Assembly (NCBI RefSeq): GCF_001640025.1
Contig: NC_031674.1
Coordinates: 3,100,001 to 3,164,000 of the forward strand
DNA: 64,000 nucleotides
Reading direction: 5' to 3'
Origin: Sugiyamaella lignohabitans
Taxonomy: Eukaryota; Ascomycota; Dipodascomycetes; Dipodascales; Trichomonascaceae
Shown: positions 42,860 through 53,075 of the stretch, piece by piece
Layout of the letters: each line of letters starts with the position of its first letter
Numbering within the stretch: position 1 is the stretch's first letter
Translations under genes and position numbers: made by a program
The notes under the pieces: generated by a model
Databases searched by the model: none
What the model saw: only the letters and a program-made list of their open reading frames with translations
Told to the model about the DNA's origin: nothing

Positions 42860-45505
42860 ATGTCGGTCAGCCAAACTCTTTCAGAATTGCTTGTACTGGA
42901 GGGTATATCAGAGACAGAGCATGGGGTTACAAAATTAGCTTCAGGAATTGTCAACGGCGAACTAACTCATGTATTGAATCAGATTATTACTAAGAAGAAC
43001 ATATCTTGGGGCTCTACTACTGGTATAGAGTATGTGGAAGAAACAAAGCAGAAAGTTAGAGACAGTGATCAGAATGAAGAAAGTTATTTGGACTTCCTAT
43101 TATTAGCTATTTCCGCGCTCCAATTGTATATTCAATCGAATGTAACAGGACCTCCAGTACCTATGGACGATCTCAAGCTTACCATATCCAAGAATGTTTT
43201 AGAAAGTGTTGACGACAAAAATACAAAAGGCTTCTTCAAGTCTTGTGTGGCAAGCCTGGCTTCAGATGGTGAGCCCGCATTTGCGTTGATGAGCTACCCA
43301 CACCTGCTGTTGTTATCACTAGCTCTGCTATCAGAGCTGAAGGATTCAAAGTATAAATATTGGGCTTTCTCAAGTTGGTGGTACTCCCGTGCACTTCTAA
43401 TTCACCAATCAGTCATTGATTATCCAACTGCCAGTATACATGATGCTGTCAATGCCGGTCTCAATAAAGATACTCTTCGTGAAATTTTGGAAATGTTAAA
43501 AACAGATGGCATGAACCTAGATGACGAAGCATCAAATAGCTTAGTAAGAAGTTTGCAGGTTCGGTTTTACGTAGAACTTGCTCGCGCTCAGATTGTTTAT
43601 GGACATGAGTCGGTGGCCAATGAGTATATTGAAAAGGCCAAGGAAGCATCGAGATTAGAATTCGTCTTAACTGGTGTGAGTGCTCGGCGAACGAAGTTTC
43701 AGCAACATGACACATCACAGCTTGTACTTTTAGCTAAGAGTTTTGAAGAAAAGGTCGTGGTTAGTGATAACAGTGACATTGAGAGAGGATTAAACTTGAA
43801 CTCGGACCTCCTGCTAGAAAGGCCACATTATAAGGGCCTCGATGATGAAACCAAAAGCAATTTACCTCCACAATTACAGTTATTAGATCCCAATAACCAA
43901 CCTGCTTTAAACGATGTTGATACAGCAATTATCTTGTTACATGTCCGATCAGTTGTTTCAAGCACTCCCCATAAAGACATTCTTATTCAAGAAGAATTGC
44001 TGGCTACAGTTAACAGAATCATTGAAGCCCCTAAATCATCGGTCAACTGGACATTATTCAGTAGTGCGCTATGGAATCGATCTCTATTGGAGGCTGACTC
44101 TGTCAAGACCGTTGAAAGAGGAACCTTACAAATGCAAAGTCTAGTTGAAGAGCTCGGCCAGAGCAACAATACCTATATTCCAAAACGCAGTGATAATAAC
44201 TCAGAAGACCCTGAAAGTGTAAGTGCAAAAGGGATTGCTCGCAGATTACGATATACGCATCAGCTTGTCCCATTGCCAAAATGGTCTATGGATACTGCTC
44301 TGGCTGAAAAGTTTATGTCTCTTGGCGCTCTTAAATCCGCCATTGAAGTTTATGAACGATTACAGCTCTGGGGTGAGGCCGCACTTTGTTATGCTGCTGT
44401 TGGACAAGAAGATGAAGGCATCAAGATTTTAAAGCAGCATTTAGAAAGGAATCCTGATGATTATAGAGGCGTTTCAATTCTTGGTGACATTACTCTGGAC
44501 CCCAGTCTTTGGGAAAAGGCTTGGGAAATGGGTAAGTATGCCCCATCGAAAAGATCTTTGGGTCAATTTTATTACAACCCCCCACGATCTACGGGGGTTG
44601 AACGCAATCTGGATCTGTCTATCCGCCATCTTCATGACTCTTTGCAAGTCAATCCGTTAAATCTGTCTGCTTGGTTTCTTTATGGATGCGCTGGTTTAGA
44701 AACGAGCCAATGGGAGCTCGCTGCCGAAGCATTTACTAGATGTGTGGCTATTGAGGACGACAATCCAAAAAACTGGAGTAATTTAGCAACTGCTTTGTTA
44801 AGGCTAGATAAAAAGCAGGAAGCGTTCAATGCTCTTAAACGGGCTTCTAGAACTGCTACCGAAAAACAAGATTGGCGAATTTGGAGCAATTTCATAACTG
44901 TTGCCGGTGAACTACGCCAATGGAGTGATGTCCTTCAGGGTGTTAAACAATTGATTCTTTTAAGATCGGAGAAAGAGGGTGAAAAATGCCTTGAAATTGA
45001 TTTGTTGGAGGATTTAGTTCAAGTCCTAATTGCTGATGAAAGGGTGGTTATGGATGGTGACGCTACTGATTCAAGCCAACTTCAGTCAAGAGCAAACTAC
45101 TTTTTCCAGAAGAGTTGTATTGATTTATTTATTAAAATCATTCCCCCTCTTATTACAGCTGACCCCAGGCTATGGAAACTAATATCAAAGGTTCATATTT
45201 GGCTTCGTCAGCCGTGGGCGGCATTAGAAGACTTCGAGAAAGGATTCCGTATCTATACGCATAGTCCTCTCATTGAGTCTGATGAACAGGTTTGGAATGA
45301 GGCTGTTGACTTTTGCTCGGATCTTGTAGATGCATACACAAATTTCGGCCCCATGGAGGGCAAATACGGTGAAGGTTCGTTTGTTAGTAAAGATTGGAAG
45401 TTCAAGGCTCGTTCCTGCATACGACTTTTGATGGGTAAAGGGAAGAATTTCTGGGAAGACTCTGAAGGATGGCAGCGATTGCAGCAGATTAAAGAGGATC
45501 TGTAA
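42860..45505 (+). CDS. EMW1: TPR protein Emw1 (TTC27 family)
   Basis: The 881-residue protein is a helical repeat protein of the TTC27 family; its baker's yeast member Emw1 is essential and linked to cell-wall integrity. Clear TPR units lie in the second half (about 490-690): MSLGALKSAIEVYERLQLWG, ALCYAAVGQEDEGIKILKQH, LHDSLQVNPLNLSAWFLYGC, AEAFTRCVAIEDDNPKNWSN, LATALLRLDKKQEAFNALKR. The last of these blocks is the family's hallmark. No signal peptide or membrane segment is seen. The frame opens at TTG 42833; the first ATG is 42860, giving MSVSQTLSEL. Confidence 0.87.
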   Translation: MSVSQTLSELLVLEGISETEHGVTKLASGIVNGELTHVLNQIITKKNISWGSTTGIEYVEETKQKVRDSDQNEESYLDFLLLAISALQLYIQSNVTGPPVPMDDLKLTISKNVLESVDDKNTKGFFKSCVASLASDGEPAFALMSYPHLLLLSLALLSELKDSKYKYWAFSSWWYSRALLIHQSVIDYPTASIHDAVNAGLNKDTLREILEMLKTDGMNLDDEASNSLVRSLQVRFYVELARAQIVYGHESVANEYIEKAKEASRLEFVLTGVSARRTKFQQHDTSQLVLLAKSFEEKVVVSDNSDIERGLNLNSDLLLERPHYKGLDDETKSNLPPQLQLLDPNNQPALNDVDTAIILLHVRSVVSSTPHKDILIQEELLATVNRIIEAPKSSVNWTLFSSALWNRSLLEADSVKTVERGTLQMQSLVEELGQSNNTYIPKRSDNNSEDPESVSAKGIARRLRYTHQLVPLPKWSMDTALAEKFMSLGALKSAIEVYERLQLWGEAALCYAAVGQEDEGIKILKQHLERNPDDYRGVSILGDITLDPSLWEKAWEMGKYAPSKRSLGQFYYNPPRSTGVERNLDLSIRHLHDSLQVNPLNLSAWFLYGCAGLETSQWELAAEAFTRCVAIEDDNPKNWSNLATALLRLDKKQEAFNALKRASRTATEKQDWRIWSNFITVAGELRQWSDVLQGVKQLILLRSEKEGEKCLEIDLLEDLVQVLIADERVVMDGDATDSSQLQSRANYFFQKSCIDLFIKIIPPLITADPRLWKLISKVHIWLRQPWAALEDFEKGFRIYTHSPLIESDEQVWNEAVDFCSDLVDAYTNFGPMEGKYGEGSFVSKDWKFKARSCIRLLMGKGKNFWEDSEGWQRLQQIKEDL

Positions 45506-45595
45506 ATATGGGCTGATTAACGAAGTTATATATTCAATGGGCCGTACTGCATTTTGTCCTTAAATTTATTATCTGTATATAAATACTACTTTTTA

Positions 45596-46546
45596 CTACT
45601 TTTGTCTTTTATCCTTATCCCCGTTGAGGAAAAGGTCGCTCTGCGGATCTTTGGATTTTTTAGAGGCAATATTGTTGTTATCAGAGGCGGTGGAGGTAGA
45701 GCTTGCAGGTTTTGCAGGTTTCAACTCATGTTTCTCATAATGCTCGATATTCCATTTAACTTTCTTCCAGACATCTTGAACTTTGGCAGGAACTTTGGGG
45801 TTGCTCAAAAGTTTATCGACATGTACATAGAGCTCACGTACAGTCTCCGCAGCACCGGGCGAATACTCCACTCTCAGTCGGAAGAAGATACCGAACGCAA
45901 TAAGAGAAACGAAAGCCCCACTCCTAATACAAATAAAATCCAGGACTAATCTCAGACCAAGGAAGATATTATTCCATGAAACAATTTTCTCTAGCTTTGC
46001 AGCAGACTTGTTGATTTCAGAATCAATTTTTTCCGCATTGGCTGTTCCAGCAATCAGCTTCGTAGAAGCAAAATGACTAGCCTGCAAAAGAGAAAATACA
46101 AAATAAGGAATTAGCTTCAGAAGATGACCTCTAGAGATAAGCCATAAGGAGGCCAGCGCACCGTACTGAAAGCTTTCAAGGGGTAGGAGTGCATAGAAAG
46201 TTGGAATTTGACCCTTCAGTTTCTGATTCAAACTGATCGCGTATGTAGCGACAATCACAACGAAAGTAGTTCGATAAATAATTTGGGACCATTGTCTATG
46301 TCCCTGAAAGGTGACGTAAGCTAGAATCTCAATAAAAGTTCCTACAACTGTGAAAACATGCCCTGCAAACCAGGCATATTGAAGTGGTGCAATCGACTTC
46401 GGGTCTCTAGCTGGAGTCTCGGTGTGCTCGACTTGCTTCTCTGCAGTGGATTGCGAGTTATTTGGTCCCTTGCTACCAGCAGCATTCGCGGCACCACTAC
46501 GGGTGGCTGGATTAGTAGTGGAAGATTGTGTGCTTGATGACGACAT
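45596..46546 (-). CDS. POM33: Pom33/Per33 (TMEM33) ER and nuclear-pore membrane protein
   Basis: The TMEM33 family shapes ER tubules and helps nuclear pore assembly (Pom33 and Per33 in baker's yeast). The 316-residue product begins with about 60 Ser/Thr/Asn-rich residues. Hydrophobic segments follow: VFTVVGTFIEILAYVTF, IIYRTTFVVIVATYAISL, YGALASLWLISRGHLLKLIP and FLGLRLVLDFICIRSGAFV. The block YALLPLESFQYGALASLWL followed by LIPYFVFSLLQASHF is typical of the family. An amphipathic C-terminal segment and a Lys/Ser-rich tail ending KDKRQK follow. Baker's yeast has two paralogues, so POM33 versus PER33 is not resolved. The frame opens at a GTG upstream; the first ATG is 46546. Confidence 0.83.
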   Translation of the reverse strand: MSSSSTQSSTTNPATRSGAANAAGSKGPNNSQSTAEKQVEHTETPARDPKSIAPLQYAWFAGHVFTVVGTFIEILAYVTFQGHRQWSQIIYRTTFVVIVATYAISLNQKLKGQIPTFYALLPLESFQYGALASLWLISRGHLLKLIPYFVFSLLQASHFASTKLIAGTANAEKIDSEINKSAAKLEKIVSWNNIFLGLRLVLDFICIRSGAFVSLIAFGIFFRLRVEYSPGAAETVRELYVHVDKLLSNPKVPAKVQDVWKKVKWNIEHYEKHELKPAKPASSTSTASDNNNIASKKSKDPQSDLFLNGDKDKRQK

Positions 46547-46845
46547 CTCAATTAAATCTAACCTGGTGTTGGAATCTGTCACAGAATGTCGGATAATTCA
46601 CTTGCTGCCTTAGTTGTTTCAATAGCAATATCAATCGAGGATTCAGCAGTCGCAATTGCTTCTTTATAATATTATAGGACAGCTTTTACGATCGATACTT
46701 ATGTCTCTTGTTTCAAGGAACAGGGAGCTGGATTGATATTCTCGCGAATTAAAGGTCGGTCGTTCAAACTGCCTATAATATGACGTTCTCGATGTACCTG
46801 AACAAGATCGCCAGCCAAGTGCCGCCTTGAACTGCAACTATTCAT

Positions 46846-46867
46846 ATCACGTGAGCTTTCCGGGTAA
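46846..46867. promoter_or_regulatory. ATCACGTG and Reb1-like CGGGTAA pair upstream of POM33
   Basis: An RTCACGTG match at 46846-46853 is followed seven bases later by CGGGTAA (46861-46867), the general regulatory factor Reb1 consensus. They lie about 300-320 bases upstream of the POM33-type start codon. Confidence 0.4.
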
Positions 46868-47606
46868 CAAGCATTTCTAATGAGTCTCAAGTTCTCATCT
46901 AACAGTAAACTTAAAGACCAGATTGAGTGAGTGCAAAGGAGTCTCTGATTTGTAGAGAGGTTGACAGCGCGGATTCGATTTGGCAACGCAGAATATATGC
47001 TACCCCAAACCGCATGGGGATATCGCAGATGCCATTCCTTGGCCGCAATAGCTTCGTGTCACACTTTTTTTGGGCTACCTATCACGGAGCGTCGGGTAAC
47101 GATGGCTCCGGGGAGTGCATATTTGAAGGAGGGGCTAGCTGCATTAAGAGGGCTATTTTTTCCGGTGCATAGGATGCTGGTGATTTTGGCAATACTAATA
47201 TCCGACGACGCCAACTTTAACAGCTGCCATAAACGGTTTAACGGTCAATAGGAATCTGGCATAACATGATACAACTGGATGCAACGGGATGTAGGTATCA
47301 CCGCCATAGATAAAATGATGGTTAGATATATCTTGAAATCATATATTGTTTTTCCATAGTTTATTACAGTGGCTAATAGATCTGTGCGGTCTGGAACCAG
47401 GGCTGCTAATAAACCATTTTCATAAAAAAAAATGACTCCTACCCGACACTTGCCGATAAAGTGGGGCCAGTTCATAGATGCGGCAGAAAAGGGATGAATT
47501 GAGTGCCCGATATCCGCAGTGGGATCTGATGCCATAGCTGTTGTGTGATCCTGTAAACTTTAAAGTTATTATGGGGTGCATTATACCACCTAACTGCATG
47601 AACCAA

Positions 47607-47622
47607 CCCCACCACGGCGGGG
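47607..47622. promoter_or_regulatory. Paired Mig1/CreA-type sites upstream of the beta-glucosidase
   Basis: CCCCAC (47607-47612) and GCGGGG (47617-47622) are two oppositely oriented matches to SYGGRG, the core bound by the glucose repressors Mig1/CreA. A third match, GTGGAG, is at 47927-47932. The motif is short, so binding is inferred only; glucose repression would suit a beta-glucosidase gene. Confidence 0.3.
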
Positions 47623-47968
47623 CATATGACGGGGAGTATCGCAGCTCGGCGTGGGGCACGACTATCACTAATAAGATATACCAGGGTTTTATCCAGGCTT
47701 TATAGTATCGAAATCCATTAAACAGCTTGGCAAATTCATACTTCATTTCGTTTTTAAAACGTTTCCTGGCTCTTGTCTTCTCTGTTATCGTTCAACTTGA
47801 ATTGTCTCGGTAGGCCGATATATAAATTACATTGGGGTATAATGTTGTTCTCCCCGACAGGATCGGCAAGATCCATTAGATTTAACCCGGCACTATCAGT
47901 TAGAAGAAGGAGGGGTGACGATCAATGTGGAGTGTAACTCCTCCTATCCAAAGATGACTTCCACCCCC

Positions 47969-47975
47969 TATATAA
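47969..47975 (+). promoter_or_regulatory. TATA box of the beta-glucosidase gene
   Basis: TATATAA 68-74 bases upstream of the start codon, directly preceded by CCCCT, the core of a stress-response element. A TATA-containing promoter suggests regulated expression. Confidence 0.5.
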
Positions 47976-48042
47976 TGTGAAGCTTTCCTCTTGAAATCTT
48001 TTGGTTTAGTCCACTCAATCTTTTTTTTTTTCTTTATACGAA

Positions 48043-50580
48043 ATGACTAAGAGTGAATTTATTTCCGATGATTATAAGCCTACGGGCAAGCCATTTGATG
48101 ACGTTGAGGAGGTCTTGGCCAAGCTTACCGACAAGCAGAAATGTCAACTTTTAGCTGGTAAAGACTTCTGGACTACAAATGCCGTTCCTGAGTTGAATGT
48201 CCCATCTATCAGAGTTTCAGACGGTCCTAACGGTATTAGAGGACGGAATTTCTTCAGACCTACCCCAGCCGCTTGTTTCCCATGCGGTACTGCTCTAGGC
48301 TCTACTTGGGATACTGAACTCCTCGAAAGAGCTGGCAAACTTATGGCCGTTGAAGCTAAGGCAAAGGGTGCACACGTGATTTTGGGCCCAACTTTAAATA
48401 TTCAGAGATCTCCTCTTGGTGGAAGAGGTTTCGAATCCTTTTCAGAAGATTCTGTACTTAGTGGTCTTAGTGCAGGTGCCATTTCAAAAGGTATACAATC
48501 TGAAGGTATCCAAGCCACACTGAAACATTTCGTTTGTAACGACCAAGAGCATGAGAGAAACTCTGTTAATGTACTGGTTACTGAGCGTGCTCTCCGTGAA
48601 ATTTATTTGCTACCTTTCCAATTGGCTATTAGAGATGGAGCTCCTGGTGCCATTATGACGGCCTATAACAAGGTGAATGGTATCTCTGCTAGTCAAAACG
48701 CTAAGCTTTTGAAGAATATTCTTCGTGATGAGTGGAAATGGGACGGCCTTGTCATGTCTGATTGGTTTGGTGTTTATTCTGTTGCTGATAGTGTCAAGAA
48801 CGGCCTCGATTTGGAAATGCCCGGTCCATCCAACTGGAGAGGCCGATTATTGGAAGGATCTCTTGTTAGTAAGCAAATTGCTCACCACGAGGTTGACGAG
48901 AGAGTTCGTCAAGTTTTGAAATTTGTGCAAAGAGCACATGCTGAGAGCGGTATTCCAGAAGATGCTCCCGAAATCACCAGAGATACCCCTGAAACAAGAA
49001 GGCTTTTGAGAGAAATTGCTGCAGACTCAATTGTTGTTCTTAAAAATGAGAATAACGTTCTACCTCTATCCAAAAATAAGAAGACTGCAGTCATTGGCCC
49101 CAACGGCAAGATCACTACTTACTGTGGAGGTGGTTCTGCTTCGCTTAAGCCTTATTACACTGTTTCTCCTTTCGAGGGAATTTCTCAGAAGTTGTCAGAA
49201 ACTCCCTTATATACACTCGGTGTCAATACCTTCAAGGAGCTTCCCCTCATTGGTAAGGACCTTGTTGATCCAAGAGGAAATGTTGGCTTTGAGGCCAAGG
49301 TTTACGACGGCCCACGCACAGATAAGGGCCGAAAGCACCTGGACACTTATTACCTTAGTGACAGTCACATTTTTATGCCTGATTATGCCCCAACCAAAGA
49401 GTTTAAGGCTTTCTACTTTGATATTGAAGGTTATCTTACTCCTGAGAGTGACGGCACTTACATTTTCGGTGTCACCGTCAGTGGCACTGCCAAGTTATAC
49501 ATTGACGATCAATTGGTTGTTGACAACGAAACGAAACAAACTAAAGGAACGTCATTTTTCAATTGCGGTACCATTGAAGAGAAGAACACTATTGAGCTGA
49601 AGAAGGGCCAGAAGTACAAGATCAACCTATTCTACGGCAGTTCCCATACATCGACTATTGAGCAAGATGCTGGTCTCAGTTTTGGTGGAGGCATCAGACT
49701 GGGTTACATTAAACAGGTCAGCGTTGAAGATGAGATTCGAAAGGCTGTTGAAATCGCTCAATCAGTTGATCAGGTAATCCTCACGCTTGGTCTAAACTCC
49801 GATTGGGAGTCTGAGGGTTATGACCGTGATTCCATGGCCTATCCTCCAAATGTTGATGCATTGGTCAAGGCTGTCAGAAAGGTCAATAAGAATATTGTGG
49901 TTGTTAATCAATCCGGTACACCCGTCACCTTGGACTTCCATAATGAAGTGCCAGCTATCGTGCAGGCCTGGTATGGTGGTAATGAAACTGGTAACGCTAT
50001 TGCTGATGTGATCTTCGGTGATGTCAACCCCAGTGGAAAGCTTCCTCTTACTTATCCAGATCGTTTAGAAGACAACCCAGCTTACCTCAGTTTCAGAGCT
50101 GAGAATGGTAGAACTTTGTACAGTGAAGATGTTTACGTTGGTTATAAGTACTACGATACTGTTAAGACCAAGCCTCTTTATCCTTTCGGTCATGGTTTGT
50201 CTTACACTACCTTTGACTATGGTAAAGCGAAGGCAAAGGTAGTAGGCGACAATGTTATTATCACCATTGATGTCACCAATAGTGGCAATCTTGACGGTAA
50301 GGAAACTGTTCAAGCTTATATTTCTCAAGCCAAGCCTTCAATTCGTCGTCCCGTCAAGGAGTTGAAGGGATTTACTAAGCTTTCTATTCCTGCTGGTCAG
50401 ACCAAACAGGCTGAGATCACTATTCCTATCAAGTATGCTACATCCTACTGGCATGAGATTAGAGATCAATGGATTTCTGAAGCTGATGACTACACCGTTC
50501 ATATCGGTCAAAGCAGCGAAAGCATTGTTAGCACTACTAATTTCAGCACCGAAAAGACTTTCTTCTGGTCTGGTATTTAA
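48043..50580 (+). CDS. GH3 beta-glucosidase with PA14 domain
   Basis: Glycoside hydrolase family 3 beta-glucosidase, 845 residues, releasing glucose from cellobiose and other beta-glucosides. The N-terminal TIM-barrel domain (about 25-300) carries RVSDGPNGIRG, KHFVCNDQEHERN and the nucleophile motif VMSDWFG with Asp240. A PA14 domain (about 390-545) is inserted into the C-terminal alpha/beta domain. A fibronectin-III-like domain closes the protein (about 735-840). The architecture matches the Kluyveromyces-type Bgl1 enzymes. No signal peptide is seen: the N-terminus MTKSEFISDDYK is polar, so the enzyme is probably intracellular and would need imported disaccharides. Upstream sites hint at glucose repression (inference). 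Confidence 0.94.
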   Translation: MTKSEFISDDYKPTGKPFDDVEEVLAKLTDKQKCQLLAGKDFWTTNAVPELNVPSIRVSDGPNGIRGRNFFRPTPAACFPCGTALGSTWDTELLERAGKLMAVEAKAKGAHVILGPTLNIQRSPLGGRGFESFSEDSVLSGLSAGAISKGIQSEGIQATLKHFVCNDQEHERNSVNVLVTERALREIYLLPFQLAIRDGAPGAIMTAYNKVNGISASQNAKLLKNILRDEWKWDGLVMSDWFGVYSVADSVKNGLDLEMPGPSNWRGRLLEGSLVSKQIAHHEVDERVRQVLKFVQRAHAESGIPEDAPEITRDTPETRRLLREIAADSIVVLKNENNVLPLSKNKKTAVIGPNGKITTYCGGGSASLKPYYTVSPFEGISQKLSETPLYTLGVNTFKELPLIGKDLVDPRGNVGFEAKVYDGPRTDKGRKHLDTYYLSDSHIFMPDYAPTKEFKAFYFDIEGYLTPESDGTYIFGVTVSGTAKLYIDDQLVVDNETKQTKGTSFFNCGTIEEKNTIELKKGQKYKINLFYGSSHTSTIEQDAGLSFGGGIRLGYIKQVSVEDEIRKAVEIAQSVDQVILTLGLNSDWESEGYDRDSMAYPPNVDALVKAVRKVNKNIVVVNQSGTPVTLDFHNEVPAIVQAWYGGNETGNAIADVIFGDVNPSGKLPLTYPDRLEDNPAYLSFRAENGRTLYSEDVYVGYKYYDTVKTKPLYPFGHGLSYTTFDYGKAKAKVVGDNVIITIDVTNSGNLDGKETVQAYISQAKPSIRRPVKELKGFTKLSIPAGQTKQAEITIPIKYATSYWHEIRDQWISEADDYTVHIGQSSESIVSTTNFSTEKTFFWSGI

Positions 50581-50810
50581 GTTCCAGGAATATAAACCGT
50601 TAGATATCTTATCCTGAATAGCAAATAAATAGCATTTTACATTGTATTATTATATACATGAACTTGAGTTTGACAGGGCCCCTGAAATACGGGTGACAGC
50701 GATTGCCTGAAGATAAATGCAAATTTCGGGGCTAATCTATTCATAACCATTTAGTCAACATTAGGTTCATATTAAATAAATAGCATCATACAAATACATA
50801 ACTATATTTT

Positions 50811-53075
50811 CTAGGCTATCTTTTTTTGTTGATCTTTGCTCTTACAAACATCATCCAGTATCTTCGTCAATAAGAGCGCTGGTTGTTTAAGATCAGGAGA
50901 TTCATCCTCCCAATACTTCAATGATGTAATAAAAAACCCTACGATTTCTCGAAGCTCCTCAACCGAACGTTCAATAATCCCACCTTTGGCGGCAGCTAAA
51001 AGAATCAAAGCAAAAGTATAATTACCTCTGCAGTGGTACCATGTTCCATGGTGTCTATGTGCATTGGGCACTTTTACGCACTTTAAATCACAATAATAAA
51101 AATACTTGTCGACATACCGCTTGACCTCGGGATGGCTTGTAGGACAATGGATAGCGTAATATACAATTGGGCGATAAAGATATTCATACATTTCCAGGAA
51201 TCTCGAGGATAAGAAAACAAGAATCTCACTCCTCGGTTCTTCTTCAAAATTAAATTTAATTTTGGGTGCTAAATTCGCATAACACTCAGCAATCTGCATT
51301 TCCCAGCGTTCCACGATTTTCAATAACACTTCCAGTGGCGTCTTGAGCCATTCGGAGAAGTCGCATTTGTAAAGAGAGTTAATCAGCTCGTTGCTAACTC
51401 TACGCAGGAGAATTTCCGTTAAATAATGATACCAGCTTTGCTCTTGAACGTCCTTGAAAATTACATCGTCTTCATTTGGAAATGCACCATCCGTTGAAGA
51501 GAAATCCTCAGGCGGTGCAGGAAAAGGCACTGGATAAGTTACATTTGCTATTCCGGAAAGGGGTCGAGGCAATTCAACAATAAGTTCAATTTCAGACTTC
51601 AAGCAAGTCCAAAACAAGCGTTGCTCCAAAGATTGTCTTGCCTTGTCTTGAATTGGATCATCGTCATCACGAGAATCATACTCGTCGATAACGGGGCTTC
51701 CAGCAGTTCCAATACTACTAACACTTCCAGGTCCACCCGCACCAGCACTACCATTGCTATCACTTCTGGTTCTGCTGCGTGAAATGCTATTCACAGTGTT
51801 CAAATTCGAAGGAGAGTTTACTAATAAATAAGTCTTGCAAATGAGACAAGCTTCATGAAAATCTTCCCATGCAAGATCAGGCTCCAGATTATACATGTGG
51901 AATTGTCCAGACAAAAAGAAACATTGTGCCAAGTCCAGTGAAAAGCGGTTGATCAGACCAATTCGCTTCCTGGCTTCGATAAAGTATCTTTTGGCGATGT
52001 TTTTTCTAGATGCGCCTACTGTTAGAGAAGTAGAGTGAACACCAAAATCCTTCATATCGATAGGCTTGGCCAGAGTTCCCAGCGCGCACAATAACAATAC
52101 AATACACGTGTGAGTATCCCAGCGTGGGCCATTATTTGCTATCTCCCAAGCATACTGCTGAACTGCTGCAACATCACAAACAGTATTCTTAGTATGAACA
52201 TTGACTAGGAAACACCTTACAAGAGCAGGTGCTTCTTTATAATTCAGATCGTACGTTTCATTCATGACGTCTGCATCGTAGGATTCGGGTCTTCGGTAAC
52301 AGTAAGGTGTTAAATTGTGAGTGTAAGGAAGGTCTTTGAATATTGGCCATTGAAGGATTTTCTCCGCTGTCATATTACCATTTGGGATATTCAATGAGCA
52401 CGAATCGGCCTCTAGATAGGTATCATCAACCCCACCAGAAGGAGCTATGCCAGCAGTTGAAAACGATGTACCGGTATTTCCATTAGTGGAAGATGATCCT
52501 GAGGGCGTCAATCCAGAAAATGGGGAAATATAGTTATCAATTATAACAGGGGGGAGATTTGAAGGAGATCCAGATGACCCTGTGTTTGAACCAGTTGCTG
52601 CTCCATTTACGCCATCGGGTCTAATGCCAAGTCGCGCTGAGATAGCATTCAACTGGTTGATAGCAGTACCTACTCTACCAAGGATGGCCAAACTGGCAGG
52701 ATCAAACTTCGACTGGTCTACTGACATGTCATCGTAAACGCAGAATCGACCAACTTTAGCACAGAATCCACAAGTAGGACGCTCATTGTCACATTTGGTT
52801 TTTCGTAACCTACATATTTGACAAGCTGTTACTGCCCGTCTTCTTGGGTATGCAACTGAAGCCCTTGAAATCATCTGCTTCTTTTTTGGAGGGCCATCAG
52901 CCTTTGATGAATTTGTAGATGGAGTCGGAAAACCATTGGAAGGATTATTCAAAGAGACATCCGAATTGGATCTTGTCTTGCTGGCTGCTCCATTCTCATT
53001 GGCTTCAACCATATACTCCCCTTGCTTTGAATATTCTTGTTCTGACTTGACGTCATCTTCAGGTGTAGAAGACAT
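50811..53075 (-). CDS. Zn2Cys6 fungal transcription factor
   Basis: A 754-residue transcription factor. The Zn2Cys6 cluster is near residue 75 (CQICRLRKTKC, then CGFCAKVGRFC) in the order C-X2-C-X6-C-X6-C-X2-C-X6-C, with a basic flank PRRRAVTA. A Ser/Gly-rich linker follows, then a long helical middle region (about 235-470, with ILQWPIFKDLPYTH and PALVRCFLVNVHTKN) typical of the fungal-specific factor domain, and a C-terminal helical part. I cannot name the ortholog. The gene is convergent with the GH3 beta-glucosidase, which by itself is weak evidence for regulating it. The frame opens at TTG 53129; the first ATG is 53075, giving MSSTPEDD. Confidence 0.9.
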   Translation of the reverse strand: MSSTPEDDVKSEQEYSKQGEYMVEANENGAASKTRSNSDVSLNNPSNGFPTPSTNSSKADGPPKKKQMISRASVAYPRRRAVTACQICRLRKTKCDNERPTCGFCAKVGRFCVYDDMSVDQSKFDPASLAILGRVGTAINQLNAISARLGIRPDGVNGAATGSNTGSSGSPSNLPPVIIDNYISPFSGLTPSGSSSTNGNTGTSFSTAGIAPSGGVDDTYLEADSCSLNIPNGNMTAEKILQWPIFKDLPYTHNLTPYCYRRPESYDADVMNETYDLNYKEAPALVRCFLVNVHTKNTVCDVAAVQQYAWEIANNGPRWDTHTCIVLLLCALGTLAKPIDMKDFGVHSTSLTVGASRKNIAKRYFIEARKRIGLINRFSLDLAQCFFLSGQFHMYNLEPDLAWEDFHEACLICKTYLLVNSPSNLNTVNSISRSRTRSDSNGSAGAGGPGSVSSIGTAGSPVIDEYDSRDDDDPIQDKARQSLEQRLFWTCLKSEIELIVELPRPLSGIANVTYPVPFPAPPEDFSSTDGAFPNEDDVIFKDVQEQSWYHYLTEILLRRVSNELINSLYKCDFSEWLKTPLEVLLKIVERWEMQIAECYANLAPKIKFNFEEEPRSEILVFLSSRFLEMYEYLYRPIVYYAIHCPTSHPEVKRYVDKYFYYCDLKCVKVPNAHRHHGTWYHCRGNYTFALILLAAAKGGIIERSVEELREIVGFFITSLKYWEDESPDLKQPALLLTKILDDVCKSKDQQKKIA

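Larger units (their letters stand above)
46547..48042. other. Divergent intergenic region between POM33 and the beta-glucosidase
   Basis: About 1.5 kb with no supported gene; frames such as 46961-47251 (plus) and 47420-47746 (minus) have no motif. Regulatory-looking sites inside are listed separately. A second Reb1-like CGGGTAA lies at 47093-47099. Confidence 0.5.
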
